Below, piece by piece: positions 8,389 through 16,509 of a DNA stretch of 62,105 nt. The notes below the pieces were generated by a model. The model was not told the DNA's origin and ran no database searches. It saw only the letters and a program-made list of their open reading frames with translations. A program made the position numbers and the translations under genes. Each line of letters starts with the position of its first letter. The first letter of the stretch is position 1. Source of the stretch: JAMCUI01 sp964520615 (GTDB lineage Bacteria > Patescibacteriota > Microgenomatia > 2-02-FULL-39-11); the NCBI GenBank assembly GCA_964520615.1, contig CAZFNL010000120.1, forward strand, positions 1-62,105, in the 5' to 3' direction.

Positions 8389-8471
8389 GTTTTATCCGTA
8401 TATTTTATTTATTATTCCTCTATAATACAAGACCTTATTAATATATCATGATATACTAAAATGCGCTAAAA

Positions 8472-8891
8472 ATGGACCAAAATAAAATATTAGGAGAGGT
8501 AAAAACCATAGCTATAATCGGTCTATCAGAAGACAGTGAAAAATATAGCCACAAGGTTGGAGCTTATCTTCAATCTCAGGGATATAAAATAATTCCAGTT
8601 AATCCAAACATTTCCGAAACTCTAGGTGAAAAAGCCTTTCCAAATCTTTTGTCTATACCCAAGAGCGTAAAAGTGGATATTGCTGATATTTTCCGAAAAA
8701 ATGAATTTGTTTTTTTCCACGTAAAAGAAGCGGTCAGACGTGGAGATATAAAAACTGTATGGATGCAGGAAGGAATCGCAGATAATAAAGCTCAAAAGTA
8801 TGCACAAGCTCACGGTTTGACAGTCATAATGAACTCTTGTCTGATGAAATTTATAAAGAATGGAAAAAGTCTAGATAAAAAATTATACTAG
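8472..8891 (+). CDS. CoA-binding (YccU-like) protein
   Basis: 139 residues with a single Rossmann-type CoA-binding domain: AIIGLSEDSEKYSHKVGAYL near the N-terminus, then GYKIIPVNPNISETLGEKAFPNLLSIP and a late Cys (MNSCLMKF). These small proteins resemble the nucleotide-binding half of succinyl-CoA synthetase alpha; their function is poorly defined. A TATACT -10 lies 14 bases before the ATG. The next gene follows after 13 bases on the same strand. Confidence 0.8.
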   Translation: MDQNKILGEVKTIAIIGLSEDSEKYSHKVGAYLQSQGYKIIPVNPNISETLGEKAFPNLLSIPKSVKVDIADIFRKNEFVFFHVKEAVRRGDIKTVWMQEGIADNKAQKYAQAHGLTVIMNSCLMKFIKNGKSLDKKLY

Positions 8892-8904
8892 AGAAAGACA
8901 GACC

Positions 8905-9558
8905 ATGATAAAGAAAAACCTGCTCACAAAATTCTATTATTATATTTTCGGAACTACATCTGCTCTCGGACTTCTTCTCCTGTATTACAGGATACTTCTT
9001 ATAAACTCCGATCTTCACAGTCTATACGTACATAATTCGCTAACATACTTTGTCTCATATATTGTACTGACATTTGGCACAGCTATACTTTTCGGCATAA
9101 GTGTCTCCCTTTTCCTTTATCATTACAGGAAATACGGTATTGCCGATCTCTTTCATACATCAGGAGGCGGTGTCGGAGCTCTCATTGGCATCTTTGCCTC
9201 GTCTTGTCCGGTCTGCGGTTCTACCATCCTTTCAGGTCTTGGAGTAATCGGAGGATTATCCTCATTGCCGTTTCAGGGGCTTGAGATAAAAACACTTTCG
9301 TTTGGACTCATACTTTTTTCTGTAATTCTGGCGATTAGAAATCTGAAAAACAGAAATTGCCATAAAGATATCTGCCCGAAGATATTGAATGATTCGCTAA
9401 AAAAGGAGGAAAGAAAATGGGTAGGTTTAGCGCTAGCAACATTGATGATTTTTATTTTTGCCGGGTGGCAGATGCTCAGACAAGACCCATTTTTCGCTTC
9501 CCAAGGAAAAGCGCCAAACTCAAGCGACTACAGCTGTAATAACAGCAAGAAAATCTGA
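8905..9558 (+). CDS. Polytopic membrane protein with a CPVC motif
   Basis: 217 residues with about five hydrophobic segments (near 8-30, 45-73, 85-112, 120-140, 170-186). The third contains GVGALIGIFASSCPVCGSTI, a CxxC in a Gly-rich membrane segment, and further Cys lie in NRNCHKDICPK and the tail (DYSCNNS). I do not recognise the family. The CxxC and the DsbA-like gene nearby suggest a thiol-redox or metal-handling role, which is inference only. Weak ribosome site (AAAGAC). Confidence 0.6.
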   Translation: MIKKNLLTKFYYYIFGTTSALGLLLLYYRILLINSDLHSLYVHNSLTYFVSYIVLTFGTAILFGISVSLFLYHYRKYGIADLFHTSGGGVGALIGIFASSCPVCGSTILSGLGVIGGLSSLPFQGLEIKTLSFGLILFSVILAIRNLKNRNCHKDICPKILNDSLKKEERKWVGLALATLMIFIFAGWQMLRQDPFFASQGKAPNSSDYSCNNSKKI

Positions 9559-9568
9559 CAAAATATTC

Positions 9569-10774
9569 TTATCTGTATTTTAAGTACTCTACACTTCTAT
9601 ACCTTGTAAATCCCAAAAGTAATAAGCTTGAAACTGCTGCAATTGCACTGGCAAAGAAAAAGGGCATTGAGGGATTAAATTTATCCCAAAGGAATCCAGC
9701 GATAAGACTGGCAGGTAAAGTCGCTGCTCCAATAACCGCGTTATATATTCCATATGCTTTACCACGATGCTCGGGTGAAGTCATGTCAGCTACAAAGGCT
9801 TTTGCTACACCCTCTGTAGTAGCATAGTAAACTCCGTAAAAGGCAAAAAGAAACCATATCTGATAACTTTTATCTGCTAGTGCAAAACCTAAATAAGCAA
9901 GGGCATAAGCCAACCATCCCAAAAAAATTACCTTTTCCCTGCCGATTTTATCAGACAGACTACCCAAAGGTATTGATGCGGTGGCATAGAAAAAATTGAA
10001 AAGAGCATAAACCAATGGAATTCCTAAAAGCGTCACGCCAACATTCTGAGCACGCAGTATAAGAAAAGTATCTGAAGAATTTCCCAAAGAAAATAAGACC
10101 ACGATAAAAAGAAAAATATAAAAGTCTTGAGAAAGATTGTGAGGCCTATCGTCATGTTTAATTTCTGCAGACAGATGTTTTTCCTTAACAAAAAAAACAA
10201 GTATAAGAAGGGTTATAAAAAGGGGAACTGCTGAAAAGAAAAATATATAATGATATTTCAATTGATTGCTACTCAAAAGATAAAGCATGACAAAAAGTAA
10301 TATCGGCCCTATTACAGAACCGAATGTATCAAGAGCCCTCACTATTCCAAAACCCTTGCCTCTTGTTTCAACTTTTGCAGACTCGGCGATAAGAGCGTCT
10401 TTTGGAGTATCTTTCATCCCTTTCCCAACTCCATCAATAAAACGCAGTCCCAATACACCAATACCGGATGTCAATATAGAAAGAAGTGGCCTACTAATCA
10501 ATGAAAGGAAATACCCTGTAAAGACAAGAGATTTCTTTACTCTGAATTTATCCGTCAGGTAACCAGCGACTATTTTGAATATACTGGCACTACTTGTAAC
10601 TAAACCTTCAATAAGTCCTATAAATTCTTTATTAAAATGGAGAATATTTGCAAGGTAAAGAGGAAGAATCGGTAGGAAAATATCCTGGCTTATACCGCCG
10701 AAAAAGCTTAACATTCCTATAAAAAAGACGTTATTATCTATTCTTTTAGAAGTCTTCCTATATTCCTGTGCCAT
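9569..10774 (-). CDS. MFS transporter
   Basis: 401 residues with about 12 membrane segments. The loop 2-3 signature is partly visible (AGYLTDKFRVKKS), and the second half has SLSDKIGREKV. The motif RFIDGVGKGMKDTPKDALIAE after helix 4 is typical of a subgroup of MFS efflux proteins. The substrate cannot be deduced. It faces the preceding gene, with stops 10 bases apart. Confidence 0.82.
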   Translation of the reverse strand: MAQEYRKTSKRIDNNVFFIGMLSFFGGISQDIFLPILPLYLANILHFNKEFIGLIEGLVTSSASIFKIVAGYLTDKFRVKKSLVFTGYFLSLISRPLLSILTSGIGVLGLRFIDGVGKGMKDTPKDALIAESAKVETRGKGFGIVRALDTFGSVIGPILLFVMLYLLSSNQLKYHYIFFFSAVPLFITLLILVFFVKEKHLSAEIKHDDRPHNLSQDFYIFLFIVVLFSLGNSSDTFLILRAQNVGVTLLGIPLVYALFNFFYATASIPLGSLSDKIGREKVIFLGWLAYALAYLGFALADKSYQIWFLFAFYGVYYATTEGVAKAFVADMTSPEHRGKAYGIYNAVIGAATLPASLIAGFLWDKFNPSMPFFFASAIAAVSSLLLLGFTRYRSVEYLKYR

Positions 10775-10892
10775 ATTGTTTCCAAACCTTAAAAACTTAT
10801 TACTTTTGAAATCATATCATTGTCAAAGTAAAAAATGTATACCATTAAAATTCCCTATTGAAAAGGAAAAAATGATATATAATAATTGAGCT

Positions 10893-11330
10893 ATGGCCAA
10901 ACAAACAAAGCCGGATAAAAGCGGTAGAATTTCGGCCGTATATTTCGTAAGCTATATACTCATTGGAATTATCATATCTTTTATATATAGTGTAATAGTA
11001 GTCTACCTCCTTAATCCGTCAGTATATAGATTAATTCCACTCCTTGGAAGAGCTGACCAAGTAATTTTCCCCCTAGTCATTGTCCTTCTTGATACCTTTA
11101 TTGCGTCAAAAATGATAAAAAGCAAATACGAAATAGAAAAACCTGACAGGGTAGCATTATTATCAACTATATATGTTCTTGTCTTCAGCCTTATTTTTAT
11201 GCTGCCGATGTTAACGCAGAAAATTAGCGGTATCCCCAATACCAGGAACCTATTGCCTACTCTTATATCCTCAGCCTTGGAAATTCTGCTTTTTTATTTC
11301 TTCAGCTCCTTATTCTTAAGAAAGAAATAG
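10893..11330 (+). CDS. Hypothetical four-helix membrane protein
   Basis: 145 residues with four hydrophobic segments (about 14-41, 54-70, 88-107, 120-140) and a basic N-terminus (MAKQTKPDKSGR). No family is recognised. A TATAAT ends nine bases before the ATG (10878-10883), so translation is probably leaderless or nearly so. A GC-rich palindromic element follows directly after the stop codon. Confidence 0.6.
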   Translation: MAKQTKPDKSGRISAVYFVSYILIGIIISFIYSVIVVYLLNPSVYRLIPLLGRADQVIFPLVIVLLDTFIASKMIKSKYEIEKPDRVALLSTIYVLVFSLIFMLPMLTQKISGIPNTRNLLPTLISSALEILLFYFFSSLFLRKK

Positions 11331-11336
11331 TGAAGC

Positions 11337-11463
11337 GCTCCCCGAGCTTACGCTCGGGGCATCAGCCCGATCGGCCATTCGCAGCGCGAAACCCCGCACC
11401 GAATGCCCGCTAGAAGACCATTCATCCCACGGGTTGACACCCGGGGCATTCTGGTGCGGGGGT
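11337..11463. repeat. GC-rich palindromic (REP/MITE-like) element
   Basis: This element occupies the first half of the 310-base gap between 11330 and 11641 and stands out from the AT-rich surroundings. It has a perfect 8-bp stem CCCCGAGC/GCTCGGGG (11340-11359) with a four-base loop. A larger stem pairs CCCCGCACC (11392-11400) with GGTGCGGGG (11453-11461) and AATGCCC (402-408) with GGGCATT (444-450). Inside is CGGGT-TGAC-ACCCG (11430-11443). There is no open frame and no T-tract. REP-like palindromes mobilised by TnpA/RAYT transposases look like this, but no transposase gene is in the window. The remaining 11464-11640 is AT-rich with nothing recognised. Confidence 0.5.
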
Positions 11464-11640
11464 AAAACAGATTATCTATTTTCTTTATCCTTAGAATTTA
11501 TTTCAAAATGTTATTTTAAGTCTATATTAGAGCTTTCTTTCAGGCTTAATTTGCAGGTTTTGGAACCAGTTCTAGACTTTACAGAGAAAAAAATCGTTTC
11601 TATAATGTAATCGTTGTTTAATAATAACAAGTAATCTTTG

Positions 11641-13065
11641 ATGAACTCAGACGTAATAGACAAAAATCAGGACGCCTCGCTTTTTGATTTCAATCTAGCA
11701 GACCACCTATTTCCCTCAAGAAGACTAATTGACTACAGTAGATATGTTTCCTCTCAGACAATAGCAAAAATACAGAAAGAAGCCGAAAGTCTGAAATACA
11801 AGACTATTATCAGATTTAATTCCACTCCTTTTGGTGGAGGTGTAGCTGAGCTTATACCTTATTTTGCTGCACTTATGAATGACCTAGGCATAGAGACCCA
11901 CTGGATGACTATGTCTTCTCCTTATGGGAATCAAAAAGGCTATAATCCTCCTCCGGAATTTTTTGGTATTACTACAGGTCTTCATTACTCACTACAAGAC
12001 TCCGGTAAAATGTGGCTCGTGTATGAAAAAAGGGACAGTACGATACACCCCAGGCTAGTTACCGAACATGACAAAGAATTGTATCTTAATATAAATTCAA
12101 CATTCGGAAAAATGCTCCGGGAATTCCAAATAAATACTCAAAAAAGCTGCATGTTTATCGCTGATGACCCGCAATGCGCAGCTGTAATTGAATCGGCAAG
12201 ACAAGATAAACAGAAATGGTTTTGGCGCTTCCATCCATATGGTGATCCTGCTTCAACCTCATGGAAATTTATTGAGCCTTATATATTGAAACATGATGCA
12301 TTGGTTTGCACTATACCCCAATATCTCCCTTCTGATTTCAAAAATAAGATAAAATATGAAACTAACTATCCTTTTGTTGACCCTTTCCATAAAAAACTAC
12401 AACCATTATCAAAAGATGAAGCGGATAAAATACTTTCTGAATTCGGCGTAGATCCCCAAAAGCCCATACTTGTTCAGGTTTCACGCTTTGATCCTGACAA
12501 AAATCCTTTGGGAGTACTTGAGGTTTTCAGGATACTTCGCCGAAAGTATGTCGGATTACAACTTATCTACACAGGACCGATAACCAACGATAACCCTGTT
12601 TCTTCTATGATACTAAAACAGATACAGTTAAAAGCGGATCAGATGGGATTTTCCGAAAATAAGGACTACTTCCTCCTACATACCCAAACGGCTCACCCCA
12701 GACCGTTTCACTACCATGAGTTGGCAGCAGTTTGGCAGGCAACAAATACATATATTATCCAACTATCCACGCTGGAAGGTTTTGGCATGATGGTTGCTGA
12801 AGCTTCATGGTGCGGCAAACCCGTGGTAGCCTCAAACATTGGCGGTATTATTCCACAAATACAGCATGGAAAAACTGGCTTTCTAGTATCACCCAGAAAT
12901 TATGAAGAAGCAGCATTAAATGTCGCCAAACTTATTGACGATCATCAAATGGAAAGAAATATGGGTATTGCTGCGCATAATTTTATCAAAGATAATTTCC
13001 TTATCACTTCCAACATTTTTAGGTGGTTGAAACTGATGAACTATTATAATCTTAATCAGGATTAA
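11641..13065 (+). CDS. GT4-family glycosyltransferase, probable trehalose synthase (TreT-like)
   Basis: 474 residues from ATG 11641. The N-terminal domain contains FNSTPFGGGVAELIPYF, the TreT-type acceptor-side motif, and WRFHPYGDP where TreT has a similar WR-H segment. The C-terminal GT-B donor domain has QVSRFDPDKNPLGVLEVFR and STLEGFGMMVAEASWCGKPV (the E-x7-E motif). TreT makes trehalose reversibly from NDP-glucose and glucose. The substrate is inferred from motif resemblance; another retaining GT4 transferase is possible. Cytosolic, with no signal. The next gene, a small exported protein, follows after 29 bases. Confidence 0.7.
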   Translation: MNSDVIDKNQDASLFDFNLADHLFPSRRLIDYSRYVSSQTIAKIQKEAESLKYKTIIRFNSTPFGGGVAELIPYFAALMNDLGIETHWMTMSSPYGNQKGYNPPPEFFGITTGLHYSLQDSGKMWLVYEKRDSTIHPRLVTEHDKELYLNINSTFGKMLREFQINTQKSCMFIADDPQCAAVIESARQDKQKWFWRFHPYGDPASTSWKFIEPYILKHDALVCTIPQYLPSDFKNKIKYETNYPFVDPFHKKLQPLSKDEADKILSEFGVDPQKPILVQVSRFDPDKNPLGVLEVFRILRRKYVGLQLIYTGPITNDNPVSSMILKQIQLKADQMGFSENKDYFLLHTQTAHPRPFHYHELAAVWQATNTYIIQLSTLEGFGMMVAEASWCGKPVVASNIGGIIPQIQHGKTGFLVSPRNYEEAALNVAKLIDDHQMERNMGIAAHNFIKDNFLITSNIFRWLKLMNYYNLNQD

Positions 13066-13094
13066 ATTATTTAAATTTATAAGAAAGGGTAGTC

Positions 13095-13415
13095 ATGAAA
13101 TATATATTTATTTTTGCAATTATTGTTCTAATCGGAATATTCGGATTTGTTGCTCTGGACGGAACAAAAACACCAGTTAATAACCAAAACAACGCTGCGC
13201 AAATTACAAATGTGGAGGTAAAACTTGCTGGCACCCTGCAAAAAGTACCTCAATCCAATAACGACTATTCGCACATATTGGTAAATAATAACGAAATTAC
13301 CGGGATAGCCTCAAACAATATTGATCTGGACAAATATGTAGGGCAAAAAGTAGAAATATCAGGACAATATTCAGGAACTACACTTTATACAGACAAGATT
13401 ACTCAAACGCACTAA
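13095..13415 (+). CDS. Small exported or anchored protein, OB-like
   Basis: 106 residues: a hydrophobic N-terminal segment (about 3-22), an Asn/Thr-rich linker, then a 70-residue beta-rich region (VEVKLAGTLQKVPQSNND to KVEISGQYSGTTLYTDKI). The VGQKVEISGQY pattern is typical of small OB-fold or tOB domains that bind a ligand at the cell surface. No specific function. The ribosome site is GAAAGGG before ATG. Confidence 0.6.
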   Translation: MKYIFIFAIIVLIGIFGFVALDGTKTPVNNQNNAAQITNVEVKLAGTLQKVPQSNNDYSHILVNNNEITGIASNNIDLDKYVGQKVEISGQYSGTTLYTDKITQTH

Positions 13416-13443
13416 ATAAAATGACTATAAATCTTGTTATCTC

Positions 13444-13472
13444 TTGACAAAAAATTTAGTCCAACTTATGCT
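13444..13472 (+). promoter_or_regulatory. Consensus promoter for a small membrane protein gene
   Basis: TTGACA (13444-13449), 17 bp, TATGCT (13467-13472). Transcription would start near 13479, at an AAGGAGG ribosome site (13480-13486). This rules out the longer reading frames that begin at 13434 or 13444 and points to ATG 13504. Confidence 0.65.
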
Positions 13473-13503
13473 GGATTTAAGGAGGTTAAAACCAAAAAAT
13501 TTT

Positions 13504-13653
13504 ATGAAAAAGTCAAAAAGAGTCTCCAGGCAAACGGCAAAAAGATCAGCTCAAGACCCTATGAAAAGCCCGATCATACAGACGGGTATTGTATTTTTTC
13601 TGGTCACTGCAGCTGCACTTTTGATTTACGTGTTTAAGTTCTATACGCCGTAA
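13504..13653 (+). CDS. Small single-pass membrane protein
   Basis: 49 residues: a strongly basic N-terminal half (MKKSKRVSRQTAKRS) and one membrane helix near the C-terminus (TGIVFFLVTAAALLIYVFKF). The orientation should place the basic end in the cytosol. A consensus promoter precedes it, and an AAGGAGG lies 17 bases before the ATG, longer than the usual spacing. No homology is recognised. Confidence 0.5.
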   Translation: MKKSKRVSRQTAKRSAQDPMKSPIIQTGIVFFLVTAAALLIYVFKFYTP

Positions 13654-13724
13654 TTTCTACTAAAATATCCGCATTAAATTGAAGGTAAAAGAAGGTTTTG
13701 TGGTGGCAATCTTTTACAGATTAA

Positions 13725-14195
13725 ATGACTACTTCCGACATAAAAAAAGAGGAAAACGTAATCATATCGGCGCAAAAGGAAACGCAAACGAAAAATATCA
13801 GCGGATCTCCCGGCCAACCTGACACAAAACCATTGGTTAATTCACCGGCTGTGGCTGATACTCCAAACTGCCCATTTTGCCATCTCCCTCGTCAGCCAAA
13901 CTATTTCTTTTGCCCAAACTGCGGCAGTAAACTGAAGCAGATACCACTGTCTGTATCAATAGGAAAACAAATTAGCATATACCTTATAAGTATTTTCCTG
14001 CCGCCGCTTGGGTATATATGGGGTTACAGATACCTGCGGCAGGAAAGCGCAACTGCCAAAAAAATAGGACTTCTCGCAATTGTCCTGACAACACTGTCAA
14101 TTGTTTTATCCCTTTGGGCTACAAAAGGACTAATTGATACAATCAATCAGACTCTCAATAAACAAATGGCGCCATACCAGAATCTCGGCTACTAA
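13725..14195 (+). CDS. Zinc-ribbon protein with two membrane helices
   Basis: 156 residues. The N-terminal 45 residues are polar and probably disordered. A zinc ribbon follows at about 46-67 (CPFCHLPRQPNYFFCPNCGSKLK, two CxxC knuckles), then two membrane segments (about 80-100 and 110-130) and a short tail. Zinc-ribbon/two-helix proteins of this kind are common in CPR genomes and have no defined role. Start by first ATG; no Shine-Dalgarno. Confidence 0.65.
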   Translation: MTTSDIKKEENVIISAQKETQTKNISGSPGQPDTKPLVNSPAVADTPNCPFCHLPRQPNYFFCPNCGSKLKQIPLSVSIGKQISIYLISIFLPPLGYIWGYRYLRQESATAKKIGLLAIVLTTLSIVLSLWATKGLIDTINQTLNKQMAPYQNLGY

Positions 14196-14260
14196 ATTCA
14201 TTTTAAAGATATATTCCGCTTTCACCCATTATCTTTATACAGAAGATTTATAATGATAGA

Positions 14261-15007
14261 TCAGATTTCTATTTTGGAAAAGAGATAGCTTCCCAACACT
14301 AGAAGAGCAAATGTAATAACTGAAAGAATAAAAAGATCAACAGTAAATCCGAAATGAGTTACTCCGGTCAGTGAATCTCTCAATCCGTCAACCCCGTATG
14401 AAAGCGGATCAAGCATCACAATTGCTGATAAGACCGCCGGCAGTCCTTCAAGCGGAAAAAGCGCTCCTGAGAGGAAAAACAGAGGCATAATAAGAAAATT
14501 CATTATAAGTTGAAACCCTTGCATATCCTCAAGCTTGGAAGCAATGGCGGTTCCCAGAGCGGTAAAAAGCACTGATATAAAAAACATGAAAATGAACGCC
14601 GTTAAAAGTGCTGCGAGTCCCGGTACTCTGAAACCCGCAAAAAGTGAAATAACAAAGATTATTACTCCCTGAAAAATAGCAACGGTTGCTCCTCCCAATG
14701 TCCTTCCCACCATTATCTCCAAACGTGATACGGGCGCGACAAGTGTTTCTTTTAGAAATCCGAATTGCCTGTCCCATATGATTTCTATTCCGGAAAAAAT
14801 TGAGGTAAACAAAATTCCCATAGCGATAATTCCGGGAACCAGAAATTGTATATAACTCCCCTGCCCGGCCCGTTTGAAAACCGGTCCCAATCCAAACCCC
14901 AAGGCTACCAGAAAGAGTATCGGCTGTCCGAGTGATCCGACTATCCTGGAATGCGACCTGAAATATCTTTTAATTTGCCTCAACCAAAGTATGTATATTG
15001 TGCTCAT
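14261..15007 (-). CDS. ABC-2 type exporter permease (DrrB-like)
   Basis: 248 residues from ATG 15007, chosen because GGGAGG lies just upstream and the partner ATPase stops four bases earlier; a longer frame would overlap that gene. There are six membrane segments in the ABC-2 arrangement, with the family motif FPLEGLPAVLSAIVMLDPLSYGVDGLR near the end. Together with the ATPase at 15012 it forms a two-gene exporter of the daunorubicin-resistance type, moving drugs, lipids or glycans out of the cell. Confidence 0.85.
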   Translation of the reverse strand: MSTIYILWLRQIKRYFRSHSRIVGSLGQPILFLVALGFGLGPVFKRAGQGSYIQFLVPGIIAMGILFTSIFSGIEIIWDRQFGFLKETLVAPVSRLEIMVGRTLGGATVAIFQGVIIFVISLFAGFRVPGLAALLTAFIFMFFISVLFTALGTAIASKLEDMQGFQLIMNFLIMPLFFLSGALFPLEGLPAVLSAIVMLDPLSYGVDGLRDSLTGVTHFGFTVDLFILSVITFALLVLGSYLFSKIEI

Positions 15008-15011
15008 ATTT

Positions 15012-15821
15012 TTACCTCCCCCTTCTCCACATGGCACGGTGTTGGCGCATACGGTCAGTACCGGTTGCTTCTTCATCTCTTATTCCATGCCCGGTCAGGG
15101 ATAAAAATGCATCCTCAAGAGTCTCTTTTTTTGTTTTTTTCTTCAGCTCATCAGGCGTCCCCTGAGCCACAATCTTTCCGTGATCCATAATAGCAACTCT
15201 TTTGGCTACCTTTTCCGCCTCTTCGATATAATGTGTGGTAAAAAAGACGGTTATTTCCTCTTTTTTATTCAGATTCTGAACATATTCCCACATATGATTT
15301 CTCGTCTGCGGGTCAAGTCCTTGTGTCGGTTCATCCAGAAAAAAAATCTTGGGGTGATGAAGAAGTCCCCTGGCAATCTCAAGTCTTCTTTTCATCCCTC
15401 CTGAAAATGTTTTGACAAGATTATCTCGTCTTTCCCAGAGCTCTACAAACTTCATCAGCTCTTCAATTCTGGAATTCATCAGATTTCCGGGAACTTTATA
15501 AAGTACTCCGTGAAATTCCAGATTTTCCTTTGCCGTCAGGTCATCATCAAGACTAGGATCCTGAAACACTATGCCAAAAGATCTTCTTGCTTCATTTTTA
15601 TCAATCATCGGATTATAACCGTTGAGACTGATTTTTCCTTCTGTAGGAAAAAGAAGAGTAGTAAGCATCTTTATGGTAGTTGTTTTTCCTGCACCATTCG
15701 GACCTAGAAAGGCAAAAATATCCCCTCTTTCAACATTAAAAGAAATACCGTCAACGGCTGTAAAACCGCTAAATCTTTTGGTCAAATTTTTTACTTCAAT
15801 AATATGGTTATTATTACCCAT
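15012..15821 (-). CDS. ABC exporter ATPase (DrrA-like)
   Basis: 269 residues. Walker A is GPNGAGKTT (40-48), the Q-loop is FQDPSLDDDLT, the signature FSGGMKRRLEIARG (139-152), Walker B FFLDEPTQGLDPQTRN (160-175), and the switch His is in FFTTHYIEEAE. This is the DrrA/CcmA-type exporter subfamily. The C-terminal tail is basic. Translationally coupled to the permease at 14261. A palindrome (15853-15871) sits about 32-50 bases upstream and may be its operator. Confidence 0.9.
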   Translation of the reverse strand: MGNNNHIIEVKNLTKRFSGFTAVDGISFNVERGDIFAFLGPNGAGKTTTIKMLTTLLFPTEGKISLNGYNPMIDKNEARRSFGIVFQDPSLDDDLTAKENLEFHGVLYKVPGNLMNSRIEELMKFVELWERRDNLVKTFSGGMKRRLEIARGLLHHPKIFFLDEPTQGLDPQTRNHMWEYVQNLNKKEEITVFFTTHYIEEAEKVAKRVAIMDHGKIVAQGTPDELKKKTKKETLEDAFLSLTGHGIRDEEATGTDRMRQHRAMWRRGR

Positions 15822-15852
15822 AAATTCTGTTTCCTAGCCCTAGAAATACAAA

Positions 15853-15871
15853 CTCTAACCTAAAGTTAGAG
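15853..15871. promoter_or_regulatory. Palindromic operator candidate upstream of the DrrAB-like exporter
   Basis: CTCTAAC-N5-GTTAGAG is a perfect 7-bp inverted repeat. On the minus strand it lies between TTTACC and a TGTATT about 20 bp apart, an elongated spacing typical of promoters activated by MerR-family regulators. No MerR gene is in the window, so the regulator is unknown. Confidence 0.4.
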
Positions 15872-15981
15872 GTAAATAAAAAATCCTCGCGTTCTATGTT
15901 ATAGAATAATCTTATTATACTCCGATAAAGGACTTCTCCCTATTCTAATTCTGATTGTTTAATAAAATATAGTTTAACTCT

Positions 15982-16010
15982 CAGGTATAAGGCAGATATC
16001 ATACCTTATA
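15982..16010. repeat. Inverted repeat between the exporter and the DUF5666 gene
   Basis: GGTATAAGG (15982-15990) and CCTTATACC (16002-16010) form a perfect 9-bp stem with an 11-base loop. There is no T-tract on either side, so it is not a standard terminator. It could be an RNA hairpin that ends or stabilises the upstream minus-strand message, or a protein site. Confidence 0.4.
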
Positions 16011-16053
16011 CCCTATGAGTTTTATGAGTCAAATTATAGACATCTCTCACAAA

Positions 16054-16509
16054 TCACGTTCCTGAAGGCCGAGGGCCGGCACCCGCGCCTGCTCCGAAAC
16101 GGAAATTGGCCGGATTCAACTGTACATCCTGAGCGGTAACGCTTCCGTCTGAATTAGACGTACCAAATGCCATTACCTCATCTCCACTTTTTATGTCGGA
16201 TGTTTTGGCGGATTGTGACTGACTTATGTTTGTGCTGTTTGAGAGAATAACGATTTTGCTGCTTCCATCATTCATCTGTACGGTCATACTACCATTCCCG
16301 ACACTTGTTACTTTACCTCTAACAGCAAGATTATTTGAGTTTGCTCCGTTTCCGCCGAATCTTTGTCTTAATTGTCCGCCGTTTGCACCTCCCGTTCCTC
16401 CAAGACCGAAAGCTGTACTTCTTCTTGATCCTGCATACATGGTTCCTCCATAAAACGAGGCTGCTGCAACAACTACAACCAAAATTGCTATGATTATTTT
16501 GTTATTCAT
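16054..16509 (-). CDS. DUF5666-type surface-anchored protein
   Basis: 151 residues: an N-terminal membrane segment (3-25), a Gly/Asn-rich linker, and a small beta domain (about 62-130) with RGKVTSVGNGSMTVQMNDGSS and DIKSGDEVMAFGTSNSDGSVTA, which fits the DUF5666 OB-like family. The tail is Gly/Ala rich. Its start overlaps the stop of the hydrolase gene by four bases (ATGA), so the two are translated together. It may act as an accessory of the efflux and hydrolase operon; its function is unknown. Confidence 0.7.
   Translation of the reverse strand: MNNKIIIAILVVVVAAASFYGGTMYAGSRRSTAFGLGGTGGANGGQLRQRFGGNGANSNNLAVRGKVTSVGNGSMTVQMNDGSSKIVILSNSTNISQSQSAKTSDIKSGDEVMAFGTSNSDGSVTAQDVQLNPANFRFGAGAGAGPRPSGT

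Noticed and set aside
15982..16010. Hairpin near 16000 as a riboswitch or terminator.
   Set aside because: It is a single simple stem with no T-tract and no conserved core of a known riboswitch, so it was listed only as an inverted repeat.
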